Below are positions 59,111 to 64,000 of a stretch of 64,000 bases of DNA, piece after piece. Within the stretch, counting starts at the first letter, position 1; the number at the start of each line of letters is the position of its first letter. The DNA is from Osmia lignaria lignaria (lineage: Eukaryota; Arthropoda; Insecta; Hymenoptera; Megachilidae): contig NC_135043.1 in the NCBI RefSeq assembly GCF_051020975.1, forward strand, positions 5,270,001 to 5,334,000, given 5' to 3'. Below the pieces are notes generated by a model. That model searched no databases and was not told the origin of the DNA. It worked only from the letters and a program-made list of their open reading frames with translations. The position numbers and the translations under genes were made by a program.

Positions 59111-62100
59111 GCTCTATCCAGTTTAATATTACCCCGTCTGCGTTGAAACGTTGGGACCATTAAAATCAGGCCTCGCGGAGAACGTTCGAAATTAACGAGT
59201 CTCGAGGAAATCGTCGACGAAGAGTCATCGAAGCGGAAACTCGGTGTGCGAGCTGTTACTTGGTCGATCGACGGTATCGGCGCGAGCAAATAAACTCGCC
59301 AAATTTTCCTGTTCCCCACAGTTTACCGAAACCGTCCCACCATTTCAACGGAGTTTAATTCGGTAAACAGTTTCATCTCGTGGTGGCCCATTACCGTGAA
59401 GCGTACTAATGCACAGCAAATATTTAACTGAAACCAGTAAATCGTTCCATGGGAACGGATCTGATACCGTTTCGCAACGAAAATTGTTTTACTGTATATT
59501 TACTTTCATTTTGTTGTATCTTCGGTTTGTTTTAACGAATCCTCAACACACTCGCTGTCGAGTTTTCGTCATCTTTTGTGAGCAAGTTTTCTTCTTAAAA
59601 TAACAATCTGTCTGGTGATGGACTTTAAATATTGTCCTCCGTTTACGGTGTAATTACAACGTTCTTTCCTTCATTAAAATCTAATCGCATCCGATAGTTG
59701 ATGAGAAATTTTGCTGCGAAAGAGAGCGAGCCTGCCTTTAGACAACGTAATTTCATTGCAGTGCAATGTTCAGGCGATCAAGTACAATTTGCATAAAGTT
59801 TTCAAAGAGCTTTCCTCTCTCGATGAAATGTGATTTCGATTCTTTGACTTTACGGTGAGAAATTTCATTAACGTATCATCGGCGGGCTATCTGGATGCAT
59901 CTCTCGATTACCACGCGTTCATTTTCATGTGCTGCATTTGTTTCGGTGCGTATCAAAGAGACGAGGAAATTTATTCGCGAAAATGAATGAGACTGTGTTA
60001 AAACAATTCCCCTGGCAATTTGCGAAAGCTTTTTACAGCTGAAATAACTGTTTCGCGTATTTATGAAATTTGTTGAATTATAAGTAATAATTTGATAATT
60101 GCCAAAAATTTCAAGTGTGAAAGGAAAATCGATCGTCGTTGAATTGATTAGATCATGTTGATAAAAGGTTCTCGTGATTGATGGAATTTGAGAAAGGCAA
60201 AAGGAATCCACCGCTCGACAGCAGGAATTTTTTCGATTGAAATCACGAGCCTTCACCTTGCGACACACGTCCGCTCTTTTTTTCATTCGCATTTCGACGG
60301 AATTGATTGTTCTTCGAATGCCAACGAAAGGTGAAAAAGGTAACCACGGAGGGAGATGAAAAAAAGAAAAAACACAGAGAAATGAAATCGGTAATAGAAA
60401 GTCTGAACGAATTCCAACTAATGACACGAAGCGAAAGCAATTTAACGAAGTTAGCAAACCCAAAGCGAATAAACTTGTTGGAACGTCGTTTTCGCGAGCA
60501 GAGAATATTAAGTTCCTTGCAAACATTGGTAACTTTGTTGGAAAACTTGTCCTACATGTTGGTAATAACCCACCGTCGTGGAAATTTCGCGAAATATTAC
60601 GAAAGTGAAAATTAAACTTTTCAAACACGTGGGTGGAATGTTTCATCTTTCTTCTTCGGACTCGTAATTACAGTTGATAAAACTGAAAACCTTCAATAGT
60701 CGCAAACTTTTTACACTCGTTACCCCTCCATTTTATTTCTCACCCTCGATGTTTCGTAAAGAAGAATCGTGAAGACAAAATGAGTGGTGAGTTTCCAATT
60801 CGAATGAAAGATGATTAATAAAACAAAACGATGTCACGAGGCGAATTAATCAATATAATGAACGACGGAAATGCCTATTCGTATCGCACCTGAAATAACT
60901 TGCGAGCCATGACCTTAACCCTTTCCCCGCGCGAAATGTCGCCGAACCGTCAGCTCGGTGAAATACGTGTGCACGTACTCGCAAAACCGGATGTCTGTAA
61001 GTCTGCCAAAAGCCGTGTCCTATCTATCATCGCGCGTAACGCGTTACGAAAATGCCAATAAACGACTCTCGATGCAGACTAGGTCAGAATCTTCTGCGAG
61101 CATGTTCCACAATGAAGAAAGAGAGGTCGTTGACACAACCGCGTCGACTTCAAAGCCATTTAATTTTTTTAATTAATTTCATACCAATCACTCGGCAATA
61201 ATTATTTTGTATAAGAAACTTTTTCAACCTCTAAGTGACAAGCGAGGAATGCATCTTTGTTTTTCTATTCAGATGAAATCTTGTCTCTCCCCGTATGCGT
61301 TGCTATCGGTTGAGAGGGTACTTAAGGGGATTAAAACTTTGATAAAACGTCCCGCAATTAGGGATGATCCGAATCGAGCTACGAGGCGACGGAAGTCGAG
61401 AAACTTTGCTAGGAAACTACACCTTCAAACACGTTTTCTTCGTCCCTCTCTTATTCTTATCTTCCACTTTCTTTTTCCTTTTTTCTAACAGAAGCGCCAG
61501 TGTTCTCCATTTTTATATCAGTTCTTCTGTCAAATAAAATACTGCCTATCTTTTCAGTTTCAACCCCAAGAATTTCTACTTCTCTTATAAACATGTCTCA
61601 CCTTTCTTCTTCAAACTAGTTTTCGAAATTGCTTATCTCTTTTCTTTTCATCCTACCCTAAATTTCAATCCATCCCGTTTTCTTTTCCTTTTTTTTTTTT
61701 TACACCCCATCGTTGTCTTCTATTTTTTCACTTTCTCAGTCAACTTACAACCGATACGATCTTTTTATCCTCCTTCATAACCTGTTCTCTTCCTTCTATC
61801 AGTTATTCTCCTTTTCTCTTTCCGATATGTGCGCGCGTCTCTCTTTCTCTCGATTCATCGCGATTTCATCCCCTGTTCTCGTCTCTTTCCAGACTGGATC
61901 GATAGAGCGGAGTCTGCGTCTCCAATCTAACCGCGCACGTGTACATACGTACGTGAATGTACGTGTGAGCGTGGTTTATTATCATGCGGCACACCCGGTA
62001 TGTTTCCGGGTACAAGGTGACCCGAAGTGAACCGCGCCCGTTTTTCGACGATTTCCTCTCGGTGGGGTAAAACGAGCGGAAGGGTAACTGGTGAACACTG

Positions 62101-64000
62101 TTATAATTCCGACTTCCACCGCCGGCGAATAAATGAAACTTTTCGGTGGAAATTACGATACCCTATTTTCACGTTTCACTAATTCTCATCAATTAACAGG
62201 GTTGATTGTTATGGGGGTAGTTTGAAAATTGTACCTAACATTCAGGTGATTCTTAACCTTCGAATGGAGAAATTTCTCGAGTCACTTCTTTATTGCATTC
62301 GTTATTCTATTGAATTAAATTCAAGTTCCCGTCAGTGTGAAAGGAATGAAGGGGATTCTGGAAGTTGCCCATCGAGAAGAACCGAGATCATGGTGTAAAA
62401 ATGGGGAGAAAGGAGTAAGTGCGTCGTGATAAAGCCCCTGCCGGAGCCAACGAGAGCTAAATGCCTGGTTGAATACCGGTATTAAACAGTGGAAGCACAA
62501 GATGAATACCGGTATTAACACAGACTTCATCGAGCCCACGTGAAATAGTTAAAGTTTACGTCGCCATGATCACCATGAAACTTTCATTTCAACCGAGCTT
62601 TCGACGCCTTTTAATAATAATTCCAAGCTAAACATTATGGATATTAATTTTCCATTAAGACGAGATACAACAACTTTCGCGTGTTTTATAATTTTATCAA
62701 CATTTCACCTGGTGGTAAGCGCAATCAGAGAAACGGTCGAGGTTTTATGCACGAACGCATTCTGTGCCTTGAACACTGTGTGTATGTACACAACCCTAGC
62801 TTTAGCGTACACCCTGACCCAACGGTTTAATGACAATCGATCGGTATATCGATCGTAGAGAAAAGCCGCGCATACATACATACGCCGAATATTCGGTTCA
62901 CCGACGAGAATTCGGGAATTGCTTCGGCTATTTACACGAAACGTGCAATTAAATGGCTCTGAATAGAGAATCAGCGCGAAAATCGAACGATTGATTCACG
63001 GTCTTCTCTAAATTGAACCTAAACGAGTTAACTTAATGTTTGTTATACTCGTAATTTATTTTATTTCCATTAAACCTGGTAAATATTAAAATACAATAGT
63101 AACTTTACTCACTTTAAATTTATTTTCCTGATTTTATTTTCCCACCCTTGGTTCGGTCTGTTTACCATAACTCCACCAGTCTCTTTCTATCTCCACCCTC
63201 GAATCCAGTTCCCTCGACTTCATGAAAATCACCATAAATTAAACAAACATTCTCAGGGGAAAATTCCTGAAAAATTCTTCAGCTTGAAACCGCGTCACGA
63301 GTGTCAACGAACCTCGAAGACCCTCGACCTTCCAGCTAAGAGCTCCGGTCACGTGGAAGGGCTGAACGTCAACGAAACGACAATGGAAGTACGCCTTGAG
63401 TTCGATTCTTGTTAATAGGCCGGTAGTCGATGCTGTTCGAACGTCTAACTCGAATAGAATCGCTGCCGACGAGTCCAGGGAAAAGAAGTAAAAAAATAAA
63501 AGAAAAAAGAAGATGAGAAAAAATTAATCGTCGACAGACGAGCAGCGTCGATCGAGCGGCAAGCAATTATCGATGATCGATCGGTCGTAGAAAATCGAGG
63601 AGACTTCTGATAAAGGTGCCAGGTCGATATAAATTGCTCCTCCTTCTATATCGATTAATCCCTGTAATTCTATCGGCTGTGGTTTTGCTCGACCATTCGG
63701 ACCACGCTTTTTCCTTTTCGTATCGTTTTCCTTTTCCTTGCTTTTCATTAAGCGACGCTTCACGAAGCGATACACCATCGGCTCGATCAACGCGATTCAA
63801 CGACAACTAAGGACATTGAAAATCATTGAAACAGACGAACGCCGACGAGTGTTCTTAATAAAAGTAACACAGAAAGCTAATGGCGAAAATTGAATTGTGA
63901 AGAAAAGTGCTTCGTTTGGCAATTTGAGTATTAAGGAATATTATGGGAAAAAAAGTATGAAAGTTCGAAAGCGTCTAATTGGAAGCTTCAAAGTTGTGAA
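59111..64000. other. No confirmed gene to the end of the window
   Basis: Mixed AT-rich DNA. A 256-codon open frame (59876-60646, -) and a 73-codon frame with a hydrophobic stretch (62637-62858, +) are present but unsupported by homology, splice sites or composition. A pyrimidine-rich tract covers 61430-61880. A palindromic TCGATCGGTATATCGATCG lies at about 62838. The region may be the intron of a gene starting at 57.7 kb. Confidence 0.35.

Noticed and set aside
59876..60646. 256-codon minus-strand open frame
   Set aside because: It is long for chance, but has no recognisable domain, is overlapped by a 102-codon frame on the other strand, and has Phe/Ser/Arg-rich composition that follows base content. 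It needs conservation data to revive it.
62637..62858. 73-codon frame with a signal-peptide-like stretch, considered as the peptide precursor for the 57.6-kb promoter
   Set aside because: The hydrophobic stretch is followed by no dibasic-flanked peptide with Gly for amidation, and no acceptor/donor pair links it to the promoter exon.

Overview
This is eukaryotic nuclear DNA from an insect, most likely a hymenopteran such as a bee. The reasons are GT-AG split genes, AT-rich introns that still carry many CpGs, a puckered-type JNK phosphatase, an arthropod-type K-Cl cotransporter and lineage-specific satellites. I cannot name the species. I rebuilt three protein-coding genes exon by exon from splice sites and phase. 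Identities rest on my memory of the families, not on a database search.

1-12 kb (+): puckered (puc), a MAP-kinase phosphatase. Three coding exons (1029-1098, 4914-5306, 7984-8297) join in phase to 258 codons, followed by a long 3' UTR. The promoter and both introns hold six exact TGACTCA (AP-1) sites and one TGACGTCA site. This is striking because puc is the classical feedback target of JNK/AP-1.

12.4-15.4 kb: a block of satellites between two convergent genes. It has pyrimidine-rich repeats facing their own reverse complement, a 93-bp tandem array whose units carry CTCF-like motifs, a poly(A)-tailed retroposon, a roughly 60-bp satellite with higher-order structure, and three copies of a 76-bp repeat.

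17.9-20.3 kb (-): a homologue of PAWR (Par-4). It has a SAC-like core with the RRSTGVV element and a C-terminal leucine zipper, spread over seven coding exons plus a possible 45-nt cassette exon.

21-27 kb: repeats, including a 1.5-kb element with terminal inverted repeats and an internal duplication, several AT-rich tandem arrays, and one small unassigned ORF (27070-27393, -).

27.7-38.9 kb (-): kcc (kazachoc type), the K-Cl cotransporter. Eleven coding exons give about 1077 residues, with a predicted 3' UTR of about 4.6 kb. Only the extreme N-terminus is missing. The region to 50.9 kb is probably its 5' intron.

50.9-64 kb: no gene I can confirm. It holds a GC- and CpG-rich promoter-like block (50.9-52.3 kb), a stack of palindromes at 53.9 kb, a TATA promoter with cAMP-response elements at 57.6 kb (+), and a dense cluster of the 9-mer GAGCTTGCA at 58.3-59.1 kb.

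The best candidates for something undescribed are the CTCF-like satellite between puc and PAWR, the AP-1 array in puc, and the GAGCTTGCA cluster beside the CRE/TATA promoter.
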